From Paulownia fortunei (Eukaryota; Streptophyta; Magnoliopsida; Lamiales; Paulowniaceae), in NCBI GenBank assembly GCA_019321725.1, contig CM033124.1, positions 8,246,001 through 8,310,000 of the forward strand: DNA of 64,000 nt. Direction: 5' to 3'. Each line of letters begins with the position of its first letter. Within the stretch, counting starts at the first letter, position 1. Positions 51,652 to 63,668 of this stretch are shown here, in pieces. The position numbers and the translations under genes were made by a program. The notes beneath the pieces are model-generated. The model was given only the letters and a program-made list of their open reading frames with translations. It had not been told where the DNA came from and did no database searches.

Positions 51652-53833
51652 TGTTAGGTTCGCTATAACCGTAGGAGTATGCACAGCGGAAAATTATTTT
51701 TTTTATAAAAATATAAATTTATCAAATAAATTTATCCCCTTGATTCGAAAGCAATTCTAACGATCACACTTATTCAAGTGAATATATATAAAATAAATAT
51801 ATTAATTCGAATTATAGGTTTCGTGCACTCCAGTTGTTATAGGGAATAAAACAATCAATTGTTTATCCTAAACTTTCAAAACTCACAGGGATCCAAGTAT
51901 TTCTTCTCCATTAGATTCACAATATAAAAATAACACCAATTAAAAGAATTCGCTAGTATTCTTTTAATCGTTTACTAATTTGGATCCAAAGTAAATTTTT
52001 CCTTTTTAATCTAATTGATGGATCAAGAATAAACTTTCAAGAAAGATTGATTCATTAAGTTCTTGAAACTTGGATATAAAGAGAATATTAAAAGACTAGT
52101 TTTCTTTAAAAAAACAAGAAAATCAAGATTTCAAGAAAACAAATGTAATTTTCGTCCATCCCTATTTATAGGGGCTAAAAATTTGTTCATACTCCAACTT
52201 TTGGAGAGTTTATCAATTTTGAACTATTTCAAAGTTTGATCTTGGAAGTATTCTAAATCTTCCAACAACTCTTTTGTTTTTCCCTCTCCAATATATTTGG
52301 ACTTGTTTGAGACTACATTAGTAATCAAAATTGTCTACATACATTCTTGATATTAATTTGAACTCTTCAAATAATATCAAGATGGATATATATTTATTAT
52401 ATACCAAAAATATATTTATATATAAAATAAATCCTAGTGGTTGATTTTTATCCTATAAAAATTGGTTATTTTATTTATTTAATTATAAATATGGTAATTA
52501 AATAAATCATATTTATTTAATTTATTCTCTTCATATTCTAGTGAGCTTTTTAAGTGATCCACATTAATTTTTTGGGCTTGAACTTAAAAATCCACAAATC
52601 AATCCAATTGATTTAATCCTAAATTAATCAATCCAATTGATTGATTATAATTTACTCTAATTGATCTTCCTAATCAAATTATGTTCAATTAAATAATCCA
52701 ATTACTTAATTGAATAATTCAATTTAACCTTTAAATTAAATAGAATCCTTAATTAATTAATTAATCAATATTAATTAATTAATTTCTAACCATTGGAAAA
52801 AATTCAAAATTAGAAATGTTACTTTCCATAAAGATGTATGACCTTCTTAGGTTCACTATTAAGCTAGTAGTGAGCTTGCAATATTTGCAACTTATAAATA
52901 ATAATTATTTCAATTACTTAATTTGCTTGTAATTAACTGCTTAAATTCAGAAATCTCACTATCTATGAAAACACCTAACAAGTAATCATGACAAACTAGT
53001 TTTAGGTGAAATAACGAGAAAATCTATTTCAGTTGCGAGTACCATACATTTACGATTTTTTCAACAACTAATCTCCCGATTAAATATAGGGCATAGATTA
53101 TAAGTCAAAATCCTAAATGATTTAATAACTGTGATCTCATTCCAAGTTCTAATGATTCTTAATGAATCATGATTCATCATGCCTTGAATAGGGTCTTTGA
53201 ATCACGAATTATTAAAACTCATGAGATTCTCTTATTTAAAAAGACAAGTATCGAATTCTATGTTGGCTACTGACAAACCTCCATGTACATCAGTGCAACA
53301 GCCAACATACCCCTTTTGTGATTGTCAAGCAATCAATATATTAAAGTATTGCAGGATGAACACAAGACTACCATCGTGCCTCAAATCCGAGGACTAGCTA
53401 TAAACTATCACAACACAAAAATTCTTATTCCGACAGAAAAAGCCTCTAGCTAAAAATTTCTTGCGGTCCATGTTCGGTGTACTTATTCCCTAACAAGCAC
53501 CTATATATATGCACTTGTGTCTCTACGCTAATGCCAATGGAATATGATATCATCGTCTCACAAGCATGCATCATATGTGTGAGTCTTATCGAACTATTTA
53601 ATGTCCCATCTCAAAAACCATCGACTCGAAACTTATTTTAAGACCAAGGCCTTAAAGGCATGTTCCGAGATCGCCATCATATACACGATCATTCCCCATA
53701 ACTAAATTTGGTCTAAGGACTTTATCTAATGTGCAGAAATAAAATATCTTTTTATTAATAAGATTGTCTTTGTAAAAGAAAAAAAGTATAATACACTCAA
53801 TCTAATTAAGGCATTGGGCATCCTACTCTAACA
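51652..53833 (-). repeat. 5' LTR of the inner Copia
   Basis: It is 2182 bp, running from TGTTAGAG (at 53833) to CCTAACA (at 51652) on the minus strand. It matches LTR1-LTR3 along its length, including the TATA-like box near 52161-52170 and the taattaattaatt region near 52750. Confidence 0.92.
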
Positions 53834-53838
53834 CTTGC

Positions 53839-55584
53839 TACTCATAAACGAGCTGTTCGTAGCATTCAACAATTGGTTGATGCCCCCCATAGGATTTTAG
53901 AAATTTTATAAGCTTATCAACAATCGACGGATTTGCATTTGTGAGACATGACATCATCCGTATATGCTAGATGAGAAATAACCTGACCTCCTCCTGAATG
54001 GTATTGCATTGTTGGATTTTGTAAGATCAATTTATGTAGTCCTCTCTACAAAACTTCAGCAGCTATGATAAATAATAATAGGGAAAGGGGATCCCTCTAC
54101 CATAACCCCTAGTTAAATGAAAGAAGCCTACAGACGAGCCATTAACCAAAATTGAAAACATGCTCCATATAATTTTTAACCAATTATCCAAAAATCTGAA
54201 AAACCAAAGCGAAGAAGAACCGCATATAAAAAAATCAAGTGAATGCGAACCATTGGATTTCACCATATCCAACTTGAAAATAATATTACCAACTTTCCTT
54301 TTAACATCAAGCGAATAAAGTAACTGTTATGCCAAAAGAATATTATTTACAGTGGTCCTTTCCACAACAAAACCACTTTGAGCTGGAGAGATTATAATAG
54401 GTAGAATACAGGAGAGCTTATCAGCCAAGATTTTGGAGAAAATTGTATTCATGACATTGTAAAGACTGATAAGCCGAAACTCACTCCAAGACTTAGGACG
54501 TTCGATCTGGGGAATTAATATAAGAAAACTAGAAAAGAAGCTTCAGGGAAGAGGTATACCGTTAAAGATTCCAAAACCGCCTTCCCATAAGATCAACTTT
54601 GATGAAATCCTAACAATGTTGAAAGAAAAGAGAAGAGAACCAATCTGGACCTATAATACTATCTTTATGAATACTAAACACCACCTATTTTAGTTCTTTA
54701 ATATTCTCAGGGGAACATAATAATCGGCAATGATCTTTAGAAAGAAAGGATAGTACGAGATCTAGTAAAGAATCATCTCCATGAAAGTCCCTACCCGTAA
54801 GCAAGACTTGAAAGAAACTCAAAACAAACAAATGGATTTGGTGCTCATCCATTATCTCTACAAGATCCTATTCAATTTTATGAATCCACGATTTGGCCCT
54901 CTTCTTTTTCGTAGTGGATTGAAAATATTTAGTATTTCTCTTACCTTTTTGAAGTTATTTGCATGTCGTTTTTTGTCTCCAAAAACATTTCTCGAGTGAA
55001 AGTGCATTAGCTAATAAAGCATATGTCCTTTCAGTTCCCCCACATCACATAATTAGTCCAAGTAAAATCTATAACTTTATAGCTTATATCTTGCAAAGCA
55101 CAATCTAGTAAAAATTTGCTAAAATCTTTAATAGCTCATAAAGAATGCGGGGCTCCATTCTTTCGTTCATGGGCATGGAGGACAATATTGAAATCATCTG
55201 CCACTAATCAAGGTTGATTAAGCATTTTCAAGTTACGTAACTCATCCAACAACTCCAATAGTTCTATCTTGTATATTCAGCATAAATAAATATGCCACAA
55301 ATGGGCTAAGAGAACATAAAATTATTTTTGAGGTGGATAAATTGCTCATGATCTTCAATCACTCCAACACCCACAGATTCATACCAAAAAATCCAGATTT
55401 TGTTAGAGCAATTTGCATGAACATAATCAAAACAAAATTTCCAAAGCATATGTTGGACATTTAACTTAATTTTAGGATCAATAAGGACTAATAATTTTGG
55501 ACAGTCATGCCTACACATTCAATTAACAATTCTTTGAGAATCTTTATTGCCAATTCTACGAACATTCCAAAGTAACTAATTCAT
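53839..55584 (-). pseudogene. LINE ORF2, 5' part: endonuclease and RT
   Basis: ORF2 starts at about 55584. The endonuclease opens with LLWNVRRIGNKDSQRIV, followed at 55306-55518 by CPKLLVLIDPKIKLNVQHM and NKIWIFWYESVGV. The DFNIVLHAHERKNGAPHSL segment near 55130-55200 is the catalytic D-N region of exonuclease-endonuclease-phosphatase domains. RT lies at about 54700-53839, including STRGLRQGDPL-like sequence at 54080-54130, degraded to LTRGYGRGIPF. Stops are present, and the frame continues at 45477 beyond the Copia insertion. Confidence 0.85.
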
Positions 55585-55599
55585 AGGATATTAAGGGAG

Positions 55600-57584
55600 A
55601 AGGACAACATCTGAAGTAGATTTTGATCGAGTCATTATTCTAGTAGTGTGTGATTTTATGTTTTTCTTACCTTTCTTTTTCGAAACATCAAGATAGTTAT
55701 CCATTCTAGCCAAATCATCACAAGAAGAAGTAGAACGTTGCAAACTAATTTCTTTATCTGGAAGGATTTTTAAGCAAATTCTATAATCGCCCCATCCTCA
55801 ACGAAATGAACATGATCATCATATTCTTTATTAGCATCCAGGTGATCCATATCATCTAAATCGATAAACTAATTTTTAGTACAAATACTTTCTTTATTTG
55901 AAAAACCCAAAGTTTGAATCCCATAAAGATTTTTAACTTGATCGTCCACAACCTACTTAGGGTTAAGGCTTTCGTAATTAGGGTTAGGAGAAACCTTAAG
56001 CCTAGTTGACAAATCAAACTTCCTCCATTAATTCCAAGTGACAAGCATCTCGATGATTTCCTTTAGTAGCTGAAGGTTTTGGCCTACTCTCAATGTTATG
56101 AACATCCCCATTATTTGTAGAAGAAAAAATCCAAATTCTTGAGTGGCAATAGGAGCAAATTATTTCTCAATCTAAATTGATTTAGAGGACCCTGGAATAG
56201 ATTAATTTGGCTACAGCTCTTGATTCAATTCAACAATATTCGCCTTAAGGGAATCCGACTTTTTTAAATTAACTTGTTTCTTTTTTTTTCAAAAATATCA
56301 ATTTTCCTGTGATATTATTCATTAAAGCACATCTCAATATTATGACCCAAATGAAGATATATGGTACAATACTTGGGAATGTTCTCATAAATTACCTTTT
56401 AGGTGAAAACATGCTCTCCGCGCCTAATATAGATTTCATCGTCTCTAGGATGAATGGGTTCTAATTCAATACAAATCCTTGCCACACTCAGCCTGTATGC
56501 GGTCTTCTGTGGGCTCATCTATTTTCAATAGACAACCAATCATAGATGCAATACCAAACAAGGCTTTCTTATAGAACAAATGTACTAGCAGTTCTGGGAG
56601 GCTAATCCAAATAGGCACAATTGAAGTTTTTGACTTCTTATCAAATTTGGAGTCCATTTGAAGACACCGTTATGGACTCATTTGCAAGGTATAAGACTTG
56701 TCCCACATCGAAAGTGTGGTCTTTTGGTGTAGGGTTTATAACCCTTTGGCCATTCCCCTCTTAATAGCTAGCTTTTGGGGGTGAGTTCTACACAAATGTT
56801 CATAACAAATGGTATCAGAGCAGGTACTACGTGTCTGAGTTATAATCAAGCAGCGGTGGAGATAACGCTGGCATTATAGTGTTCGCCCAAAACTAGCCAA
56901 AAGGGCTAGTGCAAAGTATGTCGTCGTGTGAGCTAGGACTACAGAGCGTGGTGGATTGTTATGGGCCCATTGGTAAAGTATGAGACTTATCCCACATTGA
57001 AAGTATGACCTTTTGGTGTAGGATTTATAACCCTTTAGGTACCCTCCTCTTAATAGCTAGCTTTTGGGGGTGAATTTTACCAAAAAGTTTATAACAGACT
57101 CTCATGGGAAAACTATCTATCATCCATATTTCCTAGTCCACCACCACATGAAATCTTCTTCACTAGTTAACTTGATTAGGATATGCTTCATATTGATAAC
57201 CCTAACATCAAATGTTCCTTTCAATCCAAAATGAGAAAATTTTGAAAAAATTCCTTGAATATTAAGACAGCCTCATGAGAATTTCCATACCAATGTAAAA
57301 CAAAATGGAGAGGCTATTTCCATCATTTTCTTTTTGGTAAATTGGATAAAAAGTTTGCCACGGAAAGAAGAATGAGATTTGAATGCTTCTCCATTCAAGT
57401 CGTTGATTTGTTTTTTAGATGCATGAGTGTCTTGAAGAGAGGGATGTCCGGTGGCTATGGCAAGATGCACAATTGAGACATAAGTCCAACCAGGAAACTT
57501 TTCTAGTAGCTTACTTGGGGATGGGTTTGGTGGCTTTAAGGGAGGGCTAGGCATAGAATTTTCTATTGCTGCCATCTCCAACAA
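55600..57584 (-). pseudogene. LINE ORF1 with DUF4283 and zinc knuckle
   Basis: The N-terminus opens near 57575 (MAAIENSMPSPP). The segment GKLFIQFTKKKMMEIASPF near 57300-57390 begins the DUF4283 domain typical of plant L1 ORF1. After the TRIM insertion it continues at 56466-56657 (VPIWISLPELLVHLF, IASMIGCLLKIDEPT). A zinc knuckle lies near 56328-56372 with its second Cys replaced by Tyr. ORF1 binds LINE RNA in this family. Frames are broken. Confidence 0.85.
56663..57101 (+). mobile_element. TRIM (miniature LTR element) in LINE ORF1
   Basis: Two 140-bp direct LTRs lie at 56668-56807 and 56957-57096. The right one starts TGTTATGG and both end CATAACA or TATAACA. The left start has decayed to CGTTATGG. 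TGGTATCAGAGC, the initiator-Met primer site, follows the left LTR at 56810-56821. A purine-rich stretch (gagcgtggtgga) precedes the right LTR. Flanking duplications are GACAC (56663-56667) and GACTC (57097-57101). The body is 429 bp and has no coding capacity, so it would need enzymes from another element. Confidence 0.9.
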
Positions 57585-57590
57585 GCTACT

Positions 57591-59113
57591 AGTATCCTAA
57601 CTTGTGTACATAGTTAAGAAACTAAAGAGGTTTAGAATACAGATAGTATTCCTGCCTATGAGTCAAGGCATTTCACTTTCCAACTCCATATCCCCTAACA
57701 ATTCAGAATAAAGATGAAGAATGACTCACGTACCTTATACATCCGCAATCACTATAATATGTATTAGGATTGATCTCACATATGCTTTGAGTGTCATAAG
57801 CACATATCAGTCTAATCTAGGCGAAGGGCACTAGAAAACCATTAAAATGATCCTTAAGTACTTACAAAAATCTAAGGATATATTCTTGGTACATAGCCAT
57901 GGAGAATTGAAGCTAGAAGGCTTCACTTATTCTAGTTTTCAGTCTAATGTAGACAATTTAAGGTTAATATCCAGATTCGTGTTCACCCTAAATAGTGGGG
58001 CAGTAAGTTGGAAGAGTTCCAAGCAAGAGATAATGGTGGACTCCACCACTGAGGGCAAATACGTTAGGACATGTGATACTACAAAATAAGCTGTTTGGAT
58101 GAGAAACTTCAACCAAGAGTTAGGTGTAGTTCTGACCATTGTTGATCCAGTTTTGGTGCACTACGATAAGAAGGGGAATTTACACAATAAAAAGAGTCAA
58201 GATCTCATCAAAAATCCAAGAACATCATGAGGCGATACCACTTAATTCAGAAACTTATTGGTATGGGTGACATCAAAGTGGAAGGAGTTGGCTCGATAGA
58301 TAATATAGCAGATCTACTGAGCAAACCCCTAGCACAAAAAGTACTAGGACATCTCAAGAAGATGGACCTTAAGTATATGGATAAATTGGTTCTTAGACAA
58401 GTGAGAGATTATTAGAGTAGTATCGGGTAAGTCAATTAGATTTATCACTTCTATGCTCTTGTGCAAGTGCTCGTATTCTAATATTTATTAATAAAATTAG
58501 TATTACTTTATCTTAAATTGCTATTACCAAATAGATAAAGTTTCTACACCATACATAGCTACGAAGGCATAGCCGGGCATATAATGATGATCATGGAGTA
58601 TGCCTCTATGACTTTGGTCTTAAATCTAGTTTCAAGTCGATGGTTCATTGTGATGAGACATCGATAAGCTCAATTAAGACATGTGCACACGATACACGAT
58701 CGAAAGAAAGATGTCTCGCTCCATACGCAATAATATAGAGACATTATTGCAAATATGCGAATTCTTATTAGAGAATAATTACACTAAACTACCGCAACTG
58801 AGAATTCTCAATTGGAAATATAGATTGTTAAGTGGGAATTTTTTAGTTATTATAATGTAAGAATTAGTTATTGGACTTGAGTCACTATTGTAACATTGGT
58901 ACAACATGTTGCACTTTATTATATTCCCTAATTGTGTAACAATATAAGGGGAATATGTTGAGTATAACATTTTCATATATAAAAGTTAATGAGGGGCTAA
59001 TAAAGAATAATTTATTTAGTTGAATAGATGAATCTCTTATACTTTCTGTGGTCCTTGACTTAAAAGTTTTTGACTAAGACTGGATAAATATTAAACGAGG
59101 AATTTTAAATATT
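57591..59113 (+). mobile_element. Old Copia remnant, right half and 3' LTR
   Basis: This continues the remnant at 42044-43486 after the LINE. RT end and RNase H run at 57601-58390; the frame 57847-58089 (MILKYLQKSKDIFLVHSHGE, GAVSWKSSKQE) and the frame 58227-58415 (DLLSKPLAQK) are recognisable. The 3' LTR begins at 58410 as TATTAGAG after a degraded polypurine tract (acaagtgagaga). LTR homology fades after about 59000, and an Athila-like element begins at 59114. Confidence 0.85.
58410..59113 (+). repeat. 3' LTR fragment of the old Copia remnant
   Basis: The first 250 bp follow the U3 of the other family LTRs, for example the tagataaagt and tagctacg segments. The remainder is diverged. The LTR does not reach its expected 2.2 kb before the next element begins at 59114. 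Confidence 0.7.
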
Positions 59114-60748
59114 TGATGAGTGAATTTTAAATCTATTAATTGAGTAGCATTTGTATAACTTTTTGATTAATTTTTGAATATTTATATTACTTTTTATGCA
59201 TTTAGTTTCAAATATTGTAGGTAATAGTAAAATGAGAAGAAAACGAAAAGGAACATAAAACTTGGTTAAAATTTAGTATAATCCATTTTTTGGTGCTATT
59301 GAAGGTAGTGTTCGTATTTCAATCATAGTTTTTTACTGCAATATCATTTTGAATTATTTTCTTGAACCAATAGAAATCCAAGGATAGATTTATAGCTTTT
59401 ATGTTTACCATGAAATTCAGTTCTTTCTATTTCAATGAGAAAATTCGGGTTAAATAGTATGCACTTGACTGAAAAAATTTGGTATGACACATCTTGGTAC
59501 TTTAGGTATAACTCTATCCACAGATATTATATTTAGCTGAATCATAAATATATAGAAAGACAAGACATAGTGCTATAATTTATATGCAGACATTAAAAGC
59601 CAGTTTTGCCTTGAAAATGGTGAAAAATCGGTTGAAAGAAGGTATAGGTGCTACAGATACAAATGTTGGGCAGCAGGCGCAGCGCCTAAGCGTTGCCCTG
59701 TAGCGCCTAGGCGCTGCAGACACTGCCTTGGACAGAATGTGCAGCGCCCGAGTAGACAACTATGGGTAAAATTATCATTTTGCCCTCTTTAAGGCTTCTA
59801 CATCTAATTTTTAAAATCCCAAGAGCTTCCATTTCAGATTTTTAGAGAGGAAAAAATAGAGAGAGAAGAGAAAATAAGCCAAGAAAGAAGAATGAAGAAA
59901 AGAATAAAAAGAGAAATTAATTCCAAAAGTTGAGAAGTAAACATCTAAAAAGGGAAGAAACTCATTATACTTCCAAGTTTTATTTCATTTTCCTCTCTCT
60001 CATTAATTATATTCAAAGATATTGTTAAGTTATTATTCATTTTTATCATCATGAACTAATTTCCTCTTTCTAGGGTTGTGATGTAATATAATTAGAATAT
60101 TTTGAATATTTGTATCCATTCAATTCTTGATTTATTTTGAAGTTGAGTTTTCTATATTGTTCTTAATACTTTTAATTACTTGACCACTAATTGAATGATT
60201 TGCTAATCATATTAATTCGCGAGGTGATATATGTGTCTAGTTCTATATGTAGAAAATCATAAACTGCATATGAGATAGGAATATAGTTACATGGTTTGTG
60301 TAATTATGTTTGAGACTCCATAAAACCTAATGAATTGTTGATCATTGTAATTCACATAGGAATATAGTAGGTTAGCAATTGATAATATTTTCATTAGACA
60401 TTGGGAGAGGCTAGTAGGTAATTTAGGGATTCTTGACTATCATTTGGAAAATAAATTGAGGTTGATGAGATAAATTATTCAATTCAAAATAATTACAGTT
60501 AAATCATAACCCTATGCTTTTTAAGTTATTGAATTTTATCATTAGTTGATTTTGATTATTTGTTTAGTCTAGTTCAATTTAGTTTGAAATCATAAACATA
60601 AATACTCACTTTTGTTTATTCAAATAAAATTAGAGTTAACAAAATTTCGGTACTTAATAATTCAATAATTTTCGTGGGAACGATAATTTATTCATCACTT
60701 TATTACTTGTATATGATAACATGCAGTTGTGTTCATGAATTTTTACAA
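59114..60748 (+). repeat. 5' LTR of the Athila-like element
   Basis: The LTR starts TGATGAGTG, and the second copy at 63669 starts TAATAAGTG. Its end is set just before the primer site and is approximate. It contains the GC-rich palindromic block at 59663-59755 and purine-rich sequence near 59845-59960. Confidence 0.8.
59663..59755 (+). other. GC-rich palindromic block in the Athila-like LTR
   Basis: The perfect 14-bp palindrome AGCGCCTAGGCGCT lies at 59702-59715. Related units aggcgcagcgcct (near 59675) and cagcgcccg (near 59742) surround it. The block stands out in AT-rich sequence. Related gcgcctaggcgct motifs occur in LTRs of many plant gypsy elements, by general knowledge. Confidence 0.7.
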
Positions 60749-60754
60749 TAAATT

Positions 60755-60774
60755 TTTAGCGTTGTTGTCGGGAA
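60755..60774 (+). other. Athila-type primer-binding site, decayed
   Basis: The sequence ttagcgttgttgtcgggaa corresponds to TGGCGCCGTTGCCGGGGA with C-to-T and G-to-A changes. It lies where a primer site is expected after the 5' LTR. Confidence 0.65.
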
Positions 60775-60943
60775 TTATTTTATTTTGTTAATATCGATAC
60801 GAAGTAACTCTAATTTTAATTTGAATTTTTCTTGTATATATTTTTTTTTCTTATTTTTAGTTTTCTTTTGTCGTTTGAGTGTGGCCTTGTTTATAATCGC
60901 AGGTGTTTTCTTTTGTGTGTGATATAAGCATAAAGTGGTAGAT

Positions 60944-61980
60944 GAGATGGCATATAATTCACACTATTGGCCAAGTGGATATGATATGACAAATCAAGTT
61001 TCAACTCTGGCCTTTGGGATTGATCTAGAAACTGTCATTACTGCATCGATTGTTCATATTGAAATCCTTTCTAAATAAGTAGATAAATTTCTTGCAGCAA
61101 ATACTATACATTCACCATTCAAAGCATGTGAGTCATATGGCGGTTTTCATACAAGAACATAATACGAAGGGAGCAATCAATTTGCACCACCATAAGTCTA
61201 GCATGCTGAATATAGGTTGAATTACAACCAATTGTAGAATTATCCTTTCTCCAACACTTATCAGGGATGGCCAAATCATTCTACTGCTTTATGGAGAAAT
61301 GATGAGCATATGATGTGGCATGCACCTAGTTACCCACCATTAGAGAAGAAGCGATGGCTTGAAGAAGCTTTAGCTCAATTCAAACATACTACCGACCAAA
61401 TCTTGTTGCAAACTCAACCTAGTAATCTAACACAATAGATTTTTCCTTACACAACTGAGGCAAATGGAGAGGCTGAAGAACATTATGATGCTAATTTGCT
61501 AAGTGACGAAGAGATTGAAACTATCTTGTGATGGAAAAACTGATGAAGAATGAACAAGATGTATCAACACAAATCTAGTGGAGAAAAGAGAAGAATATTG
61601 GGATATTAATTTGCTAAGTGATGAAGAGATAGAAACTATTTTGTGGATTAAAAAACTGATGAATGATGAACAAGAGGTATTAACACAAATACCTTTAGTG
61701 GAAAATAGAGAAAACCAAGAAAATGTTCAACCAAGCCCTTCTCAAGAGCCATCACGGGGAGTTTCTTATCCTCATCTTCTACAAAATAGCAGGCCTATGT
61801 CAAATATTGTGGAGGATGATATGGGGATCTCATCGCACAAGTTGAATTGGAGTTTCAAGAGTTGGGAGATTGCTCATTAAAATATTCTATGGTGGAAAAT
61901 AAAGGTGCATTTGAGGATATTGATAAATCTATTATCCATATAGATTTCATCATCCCTAACATTGAAAATGATAGAAACAT
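60944..61980 (+). pseudogene. Gag-like remnant of the Athila-like element
   Basis: Protein-like sequence begins near 60944 (MAYNSHYWPSGYDMTNQV). It continues past stops to a segment like the C-terminal part of gypsy gag near 61240-61430 (GWPNHSTALWRNDEHMMW, then KKRWLEEALAQFKHTTDQ). A Glu/Asp-rich stretch follows in the open frame 61578-61880. Two tandem units of about 115 bp are included. The N-terminal gag core, protease and pol are not seen. Confidence 0.55.
61484..61713 (+). repeat. Tandem 115-bp duplication in the gag-like remnant
   Basis: The segment aatttgctaagtga-gaagag occurs at 61493 and again at 61608, and the following sequence repeats for about 100 bp with scattered differences. 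Each unit encodes an acidic stretch (LLSDEEIETIL). The first unit has a stop. Confidence 0.85.
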
Positions 61981-62182
61981 TTCTCTCACACAAGGATAAT
62001 TATTATTTGTCATCGGGTATAAACTCAACAATATAAAAGAGACACTTGATCCCATGTCGGATTATGCTCACTATGCTTATCTTTAGGGATCACCTACACT
62101 TCTAGAGCATACAAAGACATAGCATGATAAATATTTATTAGCGAGGAAGAAGTCCGGCTGAAGACTGTAAATCAAGCTCTTC

Positions 62183-62198
62183 TTGGGAGGCAACCCAA
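62183..62198 (+). promoter_or_regulatory. Conserved gypsy inverted motif
   Basis: TTGGGAGGCAACCCAA is a 5-bp inverted repeat around a 6-base loop. By general knowledge, this motif marks the end of the coding part in many plant Athila/Tat elements. It supports the family call. Its role is not known to me. Confidence 0.6.
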
Positions 62199-63668
62199 AT
62201 GTTTAATTTTTTTTATTTTTATTATTTAGTTGTTTAATGTTAATTTTGTTATTTTAGTCTGATGAATTCTTTTTGTTTGTTTTATTTCAGGATCCAACTC
62301 AAGTTTGGAAAAGAATTTGTAAAATAAGGAGTGATATACTACCAACTAATGAGTACACATCCATCTCTATTCTAGAAGAGGATGATAATCAAGTTAAGAA
62401 AAATTAACACCATTCAGGAAAGTCTTCTATACAAAGCATTGAGGACAATGTTAGTTCTAAGTTTGGAGGTAGATGTATGTGCTTTATTTGCTTTTGTTTG
62501 TTTATAACTTTTAGAAATTGATGAATGTTGTGCTTATGTATGTGCTTGACTTTTGTGGTAATTTTTATCTTTCTTGTAATCCTTTGACATATTGAGCACA
62601 TGACCTTGAACATTTAGATTTTCTACATGTTTAGAAAAAGTTTATGTGAACTTGATACTTTTTGGCTATCTCATACAATTCTAGAATTTGTTTGATTGTC
62701 ATTCGAGGTGAAATCCTAGGCTACATAATATTAGGGAAGTAATTTAGGCCATTTTTGGACCGTTTGAGCCTTTCAAGCCACCCTGTTTATGATGCATAAT
62801 CTCTATTGTCCCCCGTTGAGCCTATTGAATCATTTTTTTTATCACCCTACAAATCAATCTCAACCAATGAATTAATTTTTTTTATCTTATATATTACCCC
62901 CACACTCAACTCATTGTTATTCTAGTAACATCATTTTGAGCATTGAAAGTAGTTTGAAAAAAAAATGGCAAAAGAGAGGTGACGATTTGTACAAAACTCC
63001 AAAAAAAAGAGTAAATAAATATGAGAAAATATAGTGAAACAACCATTGTTCATAAAAATAAATAAGTTTGGGGGTGTAGCACATAAAAAAATGTGTGAAA
63101 AAAGGAAGTTTAACGAATAAAGTGGTATGACAAATCAAAAAAAGAAAGGTTCATGAAGGTGTGAGACTGAAAATGTGGTGGTGCTCATCAACAAGGTTCT
63201 AAAATAGTTGCATGCCATGAGTAATTTGCGCCACTATATTATCTTACAAGCTTTGAAGTCCTAATGATTTTTGATGTTGTGTTAGTCTACATTAGCGGAG
63301 AGTGACATGAAAAACAAGCCTATGGAATTCTAAAAAACATAAATAAGAGATCAATAATTTTATTGTAAGTTTGCATAAACCAATCCAAGTAGTGAAAATT
63401 TAAGTGTAAGAGGCTACACACACACGCACTCAAAGGATTTAAAGATGGATAAAGTTAACATTTGAGTTGAAATCGTACATCTTCATGATATTTTGAGATT
63501 TTCTTAACTTATAAACTCACGATAATTTTTTAGATTTTCTTAAATTATAAACTCACGATAATTTTTGAAGCCTATTTGGTTAGTAGGTTTAATTATCACT
63601 TGTTATTTTACTTATTTTATTTCTTTCTTTTGTTTGAGAACTAGCAAAATATTAAGTTTGAGGGTATT
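62199..63668 (+). other. 3' non-coding region of the Athila-like element
   Basis: No coding region is recognised. A near-exact 40-bp duplication (ataaactcacgataattttt) lies at about 63510-63570. The stretch ends in a degraded polypurine tract (agtttgagggtattt) at 63654-63668. Confidence 0.55.

Larger units (their letters stand above)
45483..53833 (-). mobile_element. Copia element inserted in the LINE
   Basis: This is the same family as 9570-23095, in the minus orientation. The 5' LTR is on the right (51652-53833) and the 3' LTR on the left (45483-46448). The initiator-Met primer site is next to the right LTR near 51637-51651, the leader follows to 50294, then gag and pol, and the polypurine tract is at 46449-46463. 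The perfect CTTGC duplications show a single insertion event. The 3' LTR is less than half the length of the 5' LTR, and all frames are broken. Confidence 0.93.
43487..57590 (-). mobile_element. L1-like LINE, split by two later insertions
   Basis: A minus-strand non-LTR retrotransposon runs from its 5' end near 57590 to a poly(A)-like tail (a plus-strand T-rich run, 43487-43502). Components in order are ORF1 with DUF4283 and a zinc knuckle (57584 to about 55600), then endonuclease (55584 to about 54800), reverse transcriptase (about 54700-53839 and 45477-44900), zf-RVT (44861-44560) and RNase H (about 44160-43840). It contains a Copia element at 45483-53833 and a TRIM at 56668-57096. Without these it is about 5.3 kb, close to full length for plant L1 elements. 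Reading frames are broken throughout. Confidence 0.88.
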
